DNA of 64,000 nucleotides from Virgibacillus salarius. Its GTDB lineage: Bacteria; Bacillota; Bacilli; Bacillales; Amphibacillaceae. A model generated the notes under the pieces. It saw only the letters and a list, made by a program, of their open reading frames with translations. It had not been told where the DNA came from and did no database searches. Below, piece after piece: positions 26,817 to 34,700 of the stretch. The stretch is taken from positions 1 to 64,000 of the forward strand of contig NZ_BAAACY010000008.1 in NCBI RefSeq assembly GCF_039521925.1, in the 5' to 3' direction. How positions within the stretch are numbered: the stretch's first letter is position 1; each line of letters opens with the position of its first letter. The position numbers were made by a program, and so were the translations under genes.

Positions 26817-27269
26817 CTACTTCTTTTTAGCTTTTTTGTTTAAGGCTTCGTTTTTCTTTTCTTCGATTTGCTCTGAACGTTCTGCTTCTTGCTCGTCTAT
26901 CTTTTTAGCAATAGCAAGCCCGACAACATTCAAGGCTTTTTCTAGTGCTATGATGTCAGGATATTTTTTGTAGATTTTCTTGAATTGGCCATCTCCAAAG
27001 ATAATGTCGTATTGAGCTGCGATAAATTCTTTGTTTACATCCAAGGCTGCATCTACTGTTTTGATATCTATATTCTCTACCTCAACGTCATCCGGGAAAT
27101 GGATATGTTTTGCCTTTTCCTGTGCTTCCTTTAGCTTTTCTTGAGCTAGTTCTTCAACATTGAAGAATCGTCTTAAATTTTCTAATGAACTGTCAAACCA
27201 TAATCCGACTTCGCCGATTTTTACAGGGAATCCAGTCCTGTTAATATCTATTTTCACTTCTTGAGTCAT
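26817..27269 (-). CDS. Tail assembly chaperone-like protein
   Basis: I set the start at the ATG at 27269, which follows AAGGAGG. The 150-residue acidic/basic protein (VKIDINRTGFPVKIGEVGLWFDSS..., ending in a lysine-rich tail) sits between tail tube and Gp15, the place of the lambda-G-type chaperone. The chaperone role is inferred from position. Confidence 0.75.
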   Translation of the reverse strand: MTQEVKIDINRTGFPVKIGEVGLWFDSSLENLRRFFNVEELAQEKLKEAQEKAKHIHFPDDVEVENIDIKTVDAALDVNKEFIAAQYDIIFGDGQFKKIYKKYPDIIALEKALNVVGLAIAKKIDEQEAERSEQIEEKKNEALNKKAKKK

Positions 27270-27296
27270 TACGATGTCCTCCTTATACATAAATAG

Positions 27297-27321
27297 AGAC
27301 GCCTATATTAGACGCCTCTAC
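27297..27321 (-). other. Hairpin between tail tube and chaperone genes
   Basis: Two copies of AGGCGTCT in direct orientation can also fold into a 10-bp stem with two G-T wobbles around AATAT on the minus-strand transcript. There is no T-run, so it may be an mRNA stability or processing element rather than a terminator. Confidence 0.4.
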
Positions 27322-27327
27322 TGATAT

Positions 27328-27395
27328 TTATGTTAGTTCAACAATAGCCCCATCTGTAGTTGGTTCGACATTGTTAACAGATGGGGTAGTTACTC
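27328..27395 (-). other. Putative -1 frameshift extension of the tail tube protein
   Basis: Directly after GGGGGAG and the TAA stop of the tail tube gene, the -1 frame is open for 21 codons (VTTP...NNV..PTTDGA..ELT) and ends at TAA 27328-27330. The same tail occurs after the capsid gene. A perfect 10-bp stem (CCCCATCTGT/ACAGATGGGG) begins seven bases after the slip site. The extended protein would be about 189 residues. Confidence 0.65.
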
Positions 27396-27896
27396 CCCCG
27401 GTGTCGTTAAGTCTGTTTTTTTTGGTAGTGAGTCAAATCGAATATTACAGCTAAATGTTTCATACGCACTTGCATCGCCTGCACCTGCTACAATTGCAGA
27501 TACAGTTGCCCTTCCAACCCATTCCGTATTACCATCAGCAGACACGACTTTATGCCATATTTTCCGACCATCACCAGTTTTGTACTTTAAGCTTGCAATT
27601 AATGCTTGTGCTGGATCTTCTGGATCATAAAACCCTTCGGGTGTGTAAGCTCCTGCTACAGAAATAACATCTGTTTCCGGCGTACCATCTCCATCATAGA
27701 ATGCGGTCTCTTCTGTTCCTTCCTGTGTGTCATCTCCAATGGTTGAAATGTATTTAGCTAATTCTAGCCATTCTGTTCCCGGTTCTTCTGTTCCTGGTAC
27801 GTACTCTTGAACAAAGTGTCCGCGTAATGCGTTTTTCTTTCTTGCGAAAAATTGAATATTAAGTGGCAAAAAATTTGGTTCCTTTTGTTTCTCCAT
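27390..27896 (-). CDS. Major tail (tube) protein
   Basis: The 168-residue protein contains the tail-tube pattern: ELAKYISTIGDDTQEGTEETAFYDGDGTPETDVISVAGAYTPEGFYDP, followed by a beta-rich C-terminal half. It lies downstream of the head-tail connectors and upstream of the chaperones. The annotated stop comes right after a five-G run, beyond which a -1 frame extension is conserved. Confidence 0.88.
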   Translation of the reverse strand: MEKQKEPNFLPLNIQFFARKKNALRGHFVQEYVPGTEEPGTEWLELAKYISTIGDDTQEGTEETAFYDGDGTPETDVISVAGAYTPEGFYDPEDPAQALIASLKYKTGDGRKIWHKVVSADGNTEWVGRATVSAIVAGAGDASAYETFSCNIRFDSLPKKTDLTTPGE

Positions 27897-27899
27897 TTT

Positions 27900-28298
27900 C
27901 TATTCCTCCTCTTTGAATACAGTTATATTTGCTTGCACATTCAATAAAAAAACAAACCATCCTTGTTCATCAGCATTATTGATGAACGGTTTGTTAGTAA
28001 TGATTAATTCTTCAAATTCAAAGCTATTATCTTGGCTTTCTAGTTCTGTGAGATTCTCTAGTTCAGTCTGTATAGCCCAAAGTGATTGGTGTATCTTACT
28101 TTGCACCTTAGATTTCATGGCTATTTCATAATTAAGTTGTTGGTCTGTGGTGCCATCCATGTACTGCGTGACAATTTGTGAGCCTGGTAATGGATATAAC
28201 ACCAGCGATTCATCAGCACCTAGATATCCCATTTTACTCTCAATCGGCAACTGATCAATTGAGTTAATACGTTCATTAAGCCGTTGCATAAAATCCAT
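27900..28298 (-). CDS. Minor capsid/tail terminator protein (Minor_capsid_3 type)
   Basis: The protein reads DFMQRLNERINSIDQLPIESKMGYLGADESLVLYPLPGSQIVTQYMDGTTDQQLNYEIAMKSK, the pattern of the Minor_capsid_3 family. In A118/TP901-like phages this position encodes the tail terminator. The ATG at 28298 is preceded by GGAGCTGATTGGTA; a TTG at 28304 is possible. Confidence 0.85.
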   Translation of the reverse strand: MDFMQRLNERINSIDQLPIESKMGYLGADESLVLYPLPGSQIVTQYMDGTTDQQLNYEIAMKSKVQSKIHQSLWAIQTELENLTELESQDNSFEFEELIITNKPFINNADEQGWFVFLLNVQANITVFKEEE

Positions 28299-28624
28299 TA
28301 CCAATCAGCTCCTTTTTTAAATGCATCAATCCATGATGACATAAAGAGACGTTTTGCTTTCATATCCCATCTTGGACCCGTACCTGGTGTAGTGTAGTTG
28401 TACATGGGTAAATAAAATAACCTTGCAGCATATGGCATGTTGTAATTGATTCCTTTTCCGTCAATATCAACTGTTGCACTTTGCCTTAAAATCCCTTCAT
28501 CCATTGGTACAAACGGATTCATATCTGCCAGTGCTTGGTTAGCAAAAGCGTATCTACCATGCTTCACGTTATTTTGACTGATCTTTTTTCTGGCTCCACT
28601 TAAATTAATGTCAACCCGAACCAT
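28298..28624 (-). CDS. Minor capsid protein (Minor_capsid_2 type)
   Basis: The 108-residue protein has VRVDINLSGARKKIS at the start and AARLFYLPMYNYTTPGTGPRWDMKAK, typical of Minor_capsid_2 (HK97 gp10-like neck proteins). The start overlaps the stop of the upstream gene (TGATG), indicating translational coupling. Confidence 0.87.
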   Translation of the reverse strand: MVRVDINLSGARKKISQNNVKHGRYAFANQALADMNPFVPMDEGILRQSATVDIDGKGINYNMPYAARLFYLPMYNYTTPGTGPRWDMKAKRLFMSSWIDAFKKGADW

Positions 28625-28965
28625 CAGACCACCTCTAACTCATACGAATAGATGGTTTTAGAGTAGGCTTCATAAATCGGAATAACCTTGGTTAACTTGT
28701 GGTCAATTCCATCAAAACGAAGCACAGATTCAGCTTTAAATGCTGGTAGTGGTGTTGTAATGCCCTCATAGCAAAAAACAACCGCATTATATAGCAGTTG
28801 CTTTCCGGATGCGCTAGAGCTGTACTCCGCACCTCTATCTATCCTACAATGATTTATTTTTACTGGATCTGCATACTCTGGTTCAGACCAATCGTTTTCT
28901 CCTAAATACTCTTTATACAAAAAAGAGTCAATACAAAAATCTAGTGGAGGTTTGGGCATTACCAT
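28624..28965 (-). CDS. Minor capsid protein (Minor_capsid_1 type, head closure)
   Basis: The 113-residue protein with PPLDFCIDSFLYKEYLGENDWSEPEYADPVKINHCRIDRG and FCYEGITTPLPAFK matches Minor_capsid_1, a head-closure-like neck protein. It overlaps the downstream gene by a TGATG junction. Confidence 0.87.
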   Translation of the reverse strand: MVMPKPPLDFCIDSFLYKEYLGENDWSEPEYADPVKINHCRIDRGAEYSSSASGKQLLYNAVVFCYEGITTPLPAFKAESVLRFDGIDHKLTKVIPIYEAYSKTIYSYELEVV

Positions 28966-29369
28966 GTCTTCACCCCTACACCAGCATAAAGCAATCCAGT
29001 TCCTTCTAGATAAATAAAGATATCCTCGGCTATTAACGGTTTACTCTCATTAGAACCGTTCGGTTTATAACGACTAGCATTAGATACGCTTGTTCGTCCA
29101 GCAGAGAACGTCTGTGGTGCGTTATTGATAGATTCGAAGGTTGTTGCACCTAATTCATGAAAGTACTCAATCTGACTGCATAGGCCAAGCTTAAATTGAC
29201 GTACACGCCATTTATTATCCTTTTCAATGTCATATCGTTTGTAGAAATGACTTGTTAAGTTATCTAGTATTGCTGATGCTTTTGGCAATAACTTGGTGAA
29301 CTCAACATTATTAATGTCAATAGCCTTTTCGGTTAACTCTTCAAATTCTTGAAATGTGAGATAGGCCAT
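28959..29369 (-). CDS. Head-tail connector/adaptor protein
   Basis: The 136-residue protein (YLTFQEFEELTEKAIDINNVEFTKLLPKASAILDNLTSHFY) has the all-helical form of gp6/gp15-like adaptors that ring the portal. It lies between the capsid cluster and Minor_capsid_1, as in A118-like phages. Confidence 0.83.
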   Translation of the reverse strand: MAYLTFQEFEELTEKAIDINNVEFTKLLPKASAILDNLTSHFYKRYDIEKDNKWRVRQFKLGLCSQIEYFHELGATTFESINNAPQTFSAGRTSVSNASRYKPNGSNESKPLIAEDIFIYLEGTGLLYAGVGVKTW

Positions 29370-29400
29370 AATCTCCCCCTCCTAACAAAAAAGAGGAAGA

Positions 29401-29583
29401 CTACTTGTCCTCCCCCTTGTTATTCCTTTTATCAATTCTTTCTAAAAACTTACCATCCCATTTTTGAAGATTGGTAATTGCTTCGTTTCCTCGTTTAACT
29501 GTCATAGTAACCTCTTGCCCAGGTCGATAGATTGTATGACTATACTTGTCCTTAAATGATTTCAAAACCTTGTATTTAGCCAT
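29401..29583 (-). CDS. Small SH3-like hypothetical phage protein
   Basis: The 60-residue protein (KYKVLKSFKDKYSHTIYRPGQEVTM...WDGKFLERI) resembles short beta-barrel proteins found in the same place in related prophages. No function known. Confidence 0.7.
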   Translation of the reverse strand: MAKYKVLKSFKDKYSHTIYRPGQEVTMTVKRGNEAITNLQKWDGKFLERIDKRNNKGEDK

Positions 29584-29593
29584 TCACATCACC

Positions 29594-30037
29594 TTACCCT
29601 ACTGGCACAGTTACAGTAACATCACAACTAGCTGTGAAACTACCATCGTTCGTGGTCACAGTAATCGTTGCACTACCTTCAGCTACAGCAGTAACTAACC
29701 CATTACTATCAACCGTCGCAACAGCTTCATCACTAGATGACCATGTAACCCCTTTGTCTGTTGCGTTGGATGGTGAAATAGTTTCGGTCAACTGTTGAGT
29801 TGCTCCTTCTTCCACTTCTGCTGTTGCAGGATCAACGCTTACACCCGTAACTGCTATTGGTAGTGTTTGGAATGCAGGAATATCCACCTTTGCACTTTCT
29901 TGATCCTCAACTACTCTAGTTACTTGGTATTCTCCTGCTGCTACACTTGTGTCTGGACCCACCCCTGTGATTTCAAGAGGGCTTACACCCTCCAAAACCA
30001 CATTTTCGCCTTTATAAATTCTAAATGTATCTGGCAT
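29594..30037 (-). CDS. Capsid decoration protein with Ig-like BIG_2 domain
   Basis: Residues about 1-58 form a beta domain (FRIYKGENVVLEGVSPLEITGVGPDTSVAAGEYQV) and residues 60-147 a bacterial Ig-like BIG_2 domain (VTGVSVDPATAEVEEGATQQL ... VTWSSSDEAVATVDSNGLVTAVAEGSATITVTT). Ig-like domains are common as accessory decorations on siphophage heads and tails and may aid surface binding. It follows the major capsid gene. Confidence 0.85.
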   Translation of the reverse strand: MPDTFRIYKGENVVLEGVSPLEITGVGPDTSVAAGEYQVTRVVEDQESAKVDIPAFQTLPIAVTGVSVDPATAEVEEGATQQLTETISPSNATDKGVTWSSSDEAVATVDSNGLVTAVAEGSATITVTTNDGSFTASCDVTVTVPVG

Positions 30038-30055
30038 TATATCACTCCTCTATTT

Positions 30056-30123
30056 TCATGTAAGTTCAATGACTGCCCCGTCAGTCGTTGGCGTGACATT
30101 GTTAATATCGGGGTTGGTTACTC
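30056..30123 (-). other. Putative -1 frameshift extension of the capsid protein
   Basis: After the GGGGGAG-TAA junction that ends the capsid gene, the -1 frame is open for 21 codons (VTNP...NNV..PTTDGA..ELT) to a TGA at 30056-30058. Fifteen of 21 residues are identical to the tail after the tail tube gene. CCCCG and a GACTG-ACGGGG-CAGTC hairpin downstream could form a pseudoknot. The extended capsid would be about 318 residues. Confidence 0.65.
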
Positions 30124-31011
30124 CCCCGCCGCACCATCAGTTACTTTGATAACTGCCTTTTTGTTAGCAGGAAGGATAAACTCCCCTGCTTTACCAGCAC
30201 CTTGGAATGCTACACCGTCAAAGTCCTCTGATTCGATTGTGCGTGCTGTGTTAATACCAGTGAACTGTTTACCAACACCAACAATAGAGGTATAAGCATA
30301 TTCTCCATCTTGGAATTTTGTTTCTGGAACTTTCTTAATAGCAAAATCCTTGAATTGTAAAATGTTGTTAGTATCAACATTTGCACCAGAACGTTTTGCA
30401 GTAGTTGTAATTGGGTGGTCAACAATCGCATTATAAAGAGCTGGTTTAACCCACGCCATCTTAGTGCCAATAGCTTCCATGTTCGTGTAAGCTTCGTTCA
30501 AGTCATTGAACAGTTTCAATACTGCATCACTTGATAGATCAGCTAACGTCATTGCTTGGTCTGCATTTTGAGAAATAAATAAACCGCCTTTATTGTCAAA
30601 CTTCTGAACCTTAGCCTGTGCTTGCAATTCTGAACGGTCTGCAATCGTTGCTTGGAAGTCATTATTAACCGTGTGACGGTCAATTCCTTCATGATAAGTC
30701 CATTCCCAAGTATAAGGAACATCTGTGTCTGTATAGATGATTTCTTGACGTTCTCCAAAACGACTAGATTTACCTGTTCCTGTACCAAAACCTACATTTG
30801 CATCTTTGTTGTACTCTGTTCCAATAACTACTGGAATATCACTTGTTTTGATAGAGAAAGCTGTTTTATTGTGCGTAACACCGTCTAATGCCTCCAGACC
30901 ACCACCAAAAAACTCTGAAAAATATGCTTGTTTTTGATATACAGCTTGTAATAATTCTTTGAATTGCTTTTGATAACTGCGTACTGCTTGATTATTGTTT
31001 TCTCCTGCCAT
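30118..31011 (-). CDS. Major capsid protein
   Basis: The 297-residue protein has the pattern of A118/TP901-like capsid proteins: SYQKQFKELLQAVYQKQAYFSEFF, GALEALDGV-like N-terminal arm, TYHEGIDRHTVNN and FIL(P)ANKKAVIKV near the end. It follows a Gp20-type scaffold gene. The stop codon follows a five-G run shared with the tail tube gene; see the extension entry. Confidence 0.9.
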   Translation of the reverse strand: MAGENNNQAVRSYQKQFKELLQAVYQKQAYFSEFFGGGLEALDGVTHNKTAFSIKTSDIPVVIGTEYNKDANVGFGTGTGKSSRFGERQEIIYTDTDVPYTWEWTYHEGIDRHTVNNDFQATIADRSELQAQAKVQKFDNKGGLFISQNADQAMTLADLSSDAVLKLFNDLNEAYTNMEAIGTKMAWVKPALYNAIVDHPITTTAKRSGANVDTNNILQFKDFAIKKVPETKFQDGEYAYTSIVGVGKQFTGINTARTIESEDFDGVAFQGAGKAGEFILPANKKAVIKVTDGAAGE

Positions 31012-31031
31012 TTTTACATTCCCTCTTTCTT

Positions 31032-31628
31032 TTAATTGTATTTTGCTAGTTTTGCAGCAAACGGATCATCATTCCCTGCGTTGTTTCCACCGTTGGGATT
31101 GCCTGGATTGACAATTTGTGGTGAATTTGGTGCTGGTTCATCTGATTCAAACAAAAATGGACTAGTTTCTTTAATCGTTTTTAATTGGTCGTCAAAGCCT
31201 TTAAGTGTGTCACCATCCAACTTGATTGTGTCCATATCTAATAAAGACTTGATAGCTTTCAATGAGTGAGAAACGTCATCATCCTTACCTTTTTTAGGAT
31301 TAGCACTTCCTAACGCTTTTTCAATAGCATGATTAAATGCTTGTTGCTCAAGTTTCTCCTCATACTCTGTCTTAGTTGTCTCATTTTGTTGCTTCAATTC
31401 ATCAATCTTCGCTGTTAATTCCTCATTGTCTTTAGCTTTTTCACCAAGTTCTTCAAGCTGTGTATCTCGGTCAGCGATTTGTTGCTTGTAATCTTCAATC
31501 TGACTTTCGAGGCCGTCTACTTTGTCAGCTTTTTCCTTGATTGAATTTACTACTTTGCCATGGCTGGTCATTACCTTATCAATCTGTTCATCTGACAAAC
31601 CTAATTCTTTTAATTCCTCTCTATTCAT
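31032..31628 (-). CDS. Capsid scaffolding protein (Gp20 family)
   Basis: The 198-residue protein is a long coiled coil (about 25-100: KADKVDGLESQIEDYKQQIADRDTQLEELGEK) followed by HAIEKALGSANPKK...LLDMDTIKLDGD and an acidic proline/asparagine-rich tail, the Gp20 scaffold layout. It guides procapsid assembly and lies directly before the capsid gene. Confidence 0.9.
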   Translation of the reverse strand: MNREELKELGLSDEQIDKVMTSHGKVVNSIKEKADKVDGLESQIEDYKQQIADRDTQLEELGEKAKDNEELTAKIDELKQQNETTKTEYEEKLEQQAFNHAIEKALGSANPKKGKDDDVSHSLKAIKSLLDMDTIKLDGDTLKGFDDQLKTIKETSPFLFESDEPAPNSPQIVNPGNPNGGNNAGNDDPFAAKLAKYN

Positions 31629-31653
31629 CTTTCATTCCTCCTACATTTGTTAA

Positions 31654-31695
31654 CGCAGTAAAGTCTGCGATGGATTAGCCATTTAACGCATGGCT
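31654..31695 (-). other. Two small hairpins upstream of the scaffold gene
   Basis: CGCAG/CTGCG (31654-31669) and AGCCAT/ATGGCT (31677-31695) form adjacent stem-loops in the 144-base gap between the MuF-like and scaffold genes. No T-run follows. They may affect mRNA processing or translation. Confidence 0.4.
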
Positions 31696-31772
31696 GCGAT
31701 TTAATGCATAATAAATAAGCCTTTTAATGACATGCTAAGGTCAAGCCAATATATGGCCATCAAGATACAGGA

Positions 31773-32933
31773 TCACGCTCCTTTATAAGAAAATCCCTCT
31801 AGCAACGTGTCTAAAGGTGTATATACCTTTTCTCGCTTATAATTACGACTTAAATACTTAGCATTCTCTGCTAAGTGGTCACGCATAGCCTTTTGACGTC
31901 TACGCACCATCTGTTTCCAATGACCAGCCTTATCACTTCCTAATTCCTCAGCAACCATAAGATTTTTCTTGTACTTAACAATCTCTCTTTCAATGCGACG
32001 CTGTGTATCTCTTGCTTTCGCTACCTTTTTGTTTAATTCATCGTCATAATTAGGTTGATTATTCTTATTCACTCCCGGAACAAAAGGTATATGCAAATGA
32101 CGACAATTAACTCCTCGATGCCCACCAGCTGTTCCGTATTCAGCTCCCCAATAAGGGTCATATATAGATTTATATTTACTGTCAGCTGGTATCTCGCTTG
32201 GACGCCTTAAATCTACAACATACCCTTGTATAATTGAACACTGATTACGAGCCCCTGCATGACTTGTAACAAGAACCGTATGAACGTCATATTCAGCCAT
32301 ACGCTCGGTTCTTAGCTCATTATAGGTATTGCCAAGGGTAGACTTTAAAACAGTTCGTGTGTAGCCTTCTAGGCTCCACGTATGACCGCCTTTATCTGTT
32401 AAAGTGGTACGAATCCCCTTTTGTGCCAAGTCTGTTATAGCCCTCTCAAGTGATTGCTCAAACGTATAAACACCTGTGTTAAACATAGCTGATGTTTTAT
32501 TCAACACTCTTTGGTAGGCTAATTGCGCTACACCTATACCATATTGTGTCGTGATAAGAGTTTGATTAACATAATTATCTATTTCACTCCACGCTTGGTT
32601 ATTATATGCCTGCATGACAGTGTCCAGATTGTTTGGCATAGGCTTTGTGCTGTATGGCATAGCCTTATCTATATCTTGCACGATGCCTAAGCCAGTCTCT
32701 TCAAACATTCTCTTAATCTCTGGCTCTGCAACGTTAGTGACTTTGGATAACAGCTTTACAACCTCATTGTTGAATAAACGCAACTCATTTAACTTTTGCG
32801 CTTGCCATTCCGTTATATCGCTTGACCCCTTATTCAATCGCCTAGCAAGAATGCGTATTATCTCGCCCTCTAATGAGTTATATAGATAGGCCATGTTGCT
32901 GGACCAAATATCTAGTTGTGTTGGAGTGATCAT
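31773..32933 (-). CDS. Minor head protein (Phage_min_cap2, MuF-like)
   Basis: The 386-residue protein has the MuF/min_cap2 C-terminal signature: TVLVTSHAGARNQCSIIQGYVV and GTAGGHRGVNCRHLHIPFVPG. MuF proteins sit inside the head near the portal and may be ejected with DNA. A C-terminal 120 residues are basic and coiled-coil like. The ATG overlaps the stop of the small upstream gene (TAAATG). Confidence 0.88.
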   Translation of the reverse strand: MITPTQLDIWSSNMAYLYNSLEGEIIRILARRLNKGSSDITEWQAQKLNELRLFNNEVVKLLSKVTNVAEPEIKRMFEETGLGIVQDIDKAMPYSTKPMPNNLDTVMQAYNNQAWSEIDNYVNQTLITTQYGIGVAQLAYQRVLNKTSAMFNTGVYTFEQSLERAITDLAQKGIRTTLTDKGGHTWSLEGYTRTVLKSTLGNTYNELRTERMAEYDVHTVLVTSHAGARNQCSIIQGYVVDLRRPSEIPADSKYKSIYDPYWGAEYGTAGGHRGVNCRHLHIPFVPGVNKNNQPNYDDELNKKVAKARDTQRRIEREIVKYKKNLMVAEELGSDKAGHWKQMVRRRQKAMRDHLAENAKYLSRNYKREKVYTPLDTLLEGFSYKGA

Positions 32934-33113
32934 TTAGTACACCTCTGTTTTTATAACAACTTCACTACTCAAAGGTGCACGTTTGATCCAATACCTTCCG
33001 TATATGCCATATTGACATTTTGGTTTCACATAATACCATTTTCCGCCTTTAAAGGAACGATAAAATCTAAGCTTACTAAGATAGTATTTAATTTCCCAAA
33101 TTAGTCGCTTCAT
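32934..33113 (-). CDS. Small basic phage protein between portal and MuF genes
   Basis: This 59-residue frame (MKRLIWEIKYYLSKLRFYRSFKGGKWYYVKPK...) starts five bases after the portal stop with GGGGAGTGA as ribosome binding site. It fills the only gap in the head cluster. Highly basic and aromatic; function unknown. Confidence 0.7.
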   Translation of the reverse strand: MKRLIWEIKYYLSKLRFYRSFKGGKWYYVKPKCQYGIYGRYWIKRAPLSSEVVIKTEVY

Positions 33114-33117
33114 TTAA

Positions 33118-34689
33118 TCACTCCCCAGCACCAAATAGGTTGTTATTAGCTTGATTATCCATTTCAGAAGCATCCATTCCCATTTCCTCTGCTCGAATCT
33201 CTTTTACCCATTGCTCAGCTGTATCTTTTGGCACTTTAAATATACGTTGGATAATCTCAACAGTAGGAATAACACCAAATGTCTTAGCCTTGCCATAAAA
33301 GTCTAGCAATGCTGTTCTATCTTGGAACACACCATCATCAAAATCGACACCAATGTGTTCCGCTGTCGGAATCTCACCATTGAATAGTGGCTCACCATTC
33401 CATGTGGTAGCTTTGGCTAGTTCTAGAGTAGAAATAACAAGTCCTTTAATAAACTGCTCTACCTCATACACATGGTCATTCCTTGTACGATAAGTTAGGC
33501 TGTTTTCACTAACCACCTCGGTTGCTGTTTTAACAGATTGTCCATCAAAAGAGAACGTACCAACAGATAGCTTAAGTTCCATTTCAAGTGTTCTTAGCGA
33601 TTGATTTATTGCTGATATATATTGTTCAGTCCGAATGTCGCTAGTTACATCTTTCACCGGTTCTTTCCCATCGCCCATATGGGCTGATTTATATACATTG
33701 ACATCTGGATCAAACACTTGTTTAGGAGGATTGCCAGCTTCATCCGGTATCGTGCTTAACATCTGGTCACTTACGAATACAGTACGCTGTCCCATCTTGA
33801 TCTCCCACCAGAATTGATCATGTGTATCATTAATTTTGGTTAGTGTTGAAATAGAATTATCCGCAATCCCCAACCCTAATGGACTATGAGGATTGATGTT
33901 ATTAAACCCAGATGGCTTGAGATAGTTAAAATTCGTTCTTGTGAGCTTTCTAATTGGTGTTTTTTCCTGTAACCCTTCATGCAGCTCACTCAATGGTACA
34001 CGCTTGCCTATTTCAGCTTTATTATTCGATTTATAAAGTTCGTTGGTAATCAAGTATACATTCTCGTTATTCTCACCTTTAGCCCACTCATGAAACTCTA
34101 GCAAAGTGTAATAGATGGTCTTATCATTCTCAATCTTTGTTGTAACAGACTTCATAACTCCTTCCGATATGCCATTACTGTTGCTTCGTAAAGGATAGAA
34201 TGCATTCGCCAATGCCCAAGAGAATTCCATCTCTCCTGTTGATTGATCCACATATGGTCTTACTGTTAAACCACCCAAAGCAAAGGTAGGTTCTAAGTAG
34301 TCTGCTAAGTTCTTTATGAATCTATTATGCTGAAATACATGTTGGATATAATCATTAGCAGAATGAAATGTATTGTTTTTATCTTTCTCGTCTGCATCCG
34401 ATACAACGACACTACATTGCTCGTTAAATACAAGGCCAGCTAGAACATCAGCGCTTAATTTACGCATGTTGAGTGGCATGTAATCACGCTCTCTTAATTC
34501 TCCATCTGAATTGATATATTCTACTTTTGGATAATCCCCTGCGTACTGTCTCATGTTTCGCTCAATCCTAGCTAACTCTGCTGGATCTATATTCACTTTA
34601 GGATGGTCATTGATTGTCTTAAGCATTTGTCCTGACAAAGCATATCCTCCTCTCTTGAATAGGTTTTTAATGCGCTGGATAAGGTCCAC
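33118..34689 (-). CDS. Portal protein (A118/SPP1 gp6 type)
   Basis: The 523-residue protein has the A118-type portal pattern: PLNMRKLSADVLAGLVFNEQ, YLEPTFALGGLTVRPYVD and QSVKTATEVVSENSLTYRTRNDH. The portal is the dodecameric DNA channel of the head and docks the terminase. The GTG start is preceded by AGGAGGTG. Confidence 0.92.
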   Translation of the reverse strand: MDLIQRIKNLFKRGGYALSGQMLKTINDHPKVNIDPAELARIERNMRQYAGDYPKVEYINSDGELRERDYMPLNMRKLSADVLAGLVFNEQCSVVVSDADEKDKNNTFHSANDYIQHVFQHNRFIKNLADYLEPTFALGGLTVRPYVDQSTGEMEFSWALANAFYPLRSNSNGISEGVMKSVTTKIENDKTIYYTLLEFHEWAKGENNENVYLITNELYKSNNKAEIGKRVPLSELHEGLQEKTPIRKLTRTNFNYLKPSGFNNINPHSPLGLGIADNSISTLTKINDTHDQFWWEIKMGQRTVFVSDQMLSTIPDEAGNPPKQVFDPDVNVYKSAHMGDGKEPVKDVTSDIRTEQYISAINQSLRTLEMELKLSVGTFSFDGQSVKTATEVVSENSLTYRTRNDHVYEVEQFIKGLVISTLELAKATTWNGEPLFNGEIPTAEHIGVDFDDGVFQDRTALLDFYGKAKTFGVIPTVEIIQRIFKVPKDTAEQWVKEIRAEEMGMDASEMDNQANNNLFGAGE

Positions 34690-34700
34690 ATCTTCACCTC

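Noticed and set aside
26808..26830. Programmed frameshift between the two tail chaperone genes, as in lambda G/GT
   Set aside because: The Gp15 frame has a TAA immediately before its ATG, so a frameshift into it is not possible at the junction; no suitable slippery heptamer was found.
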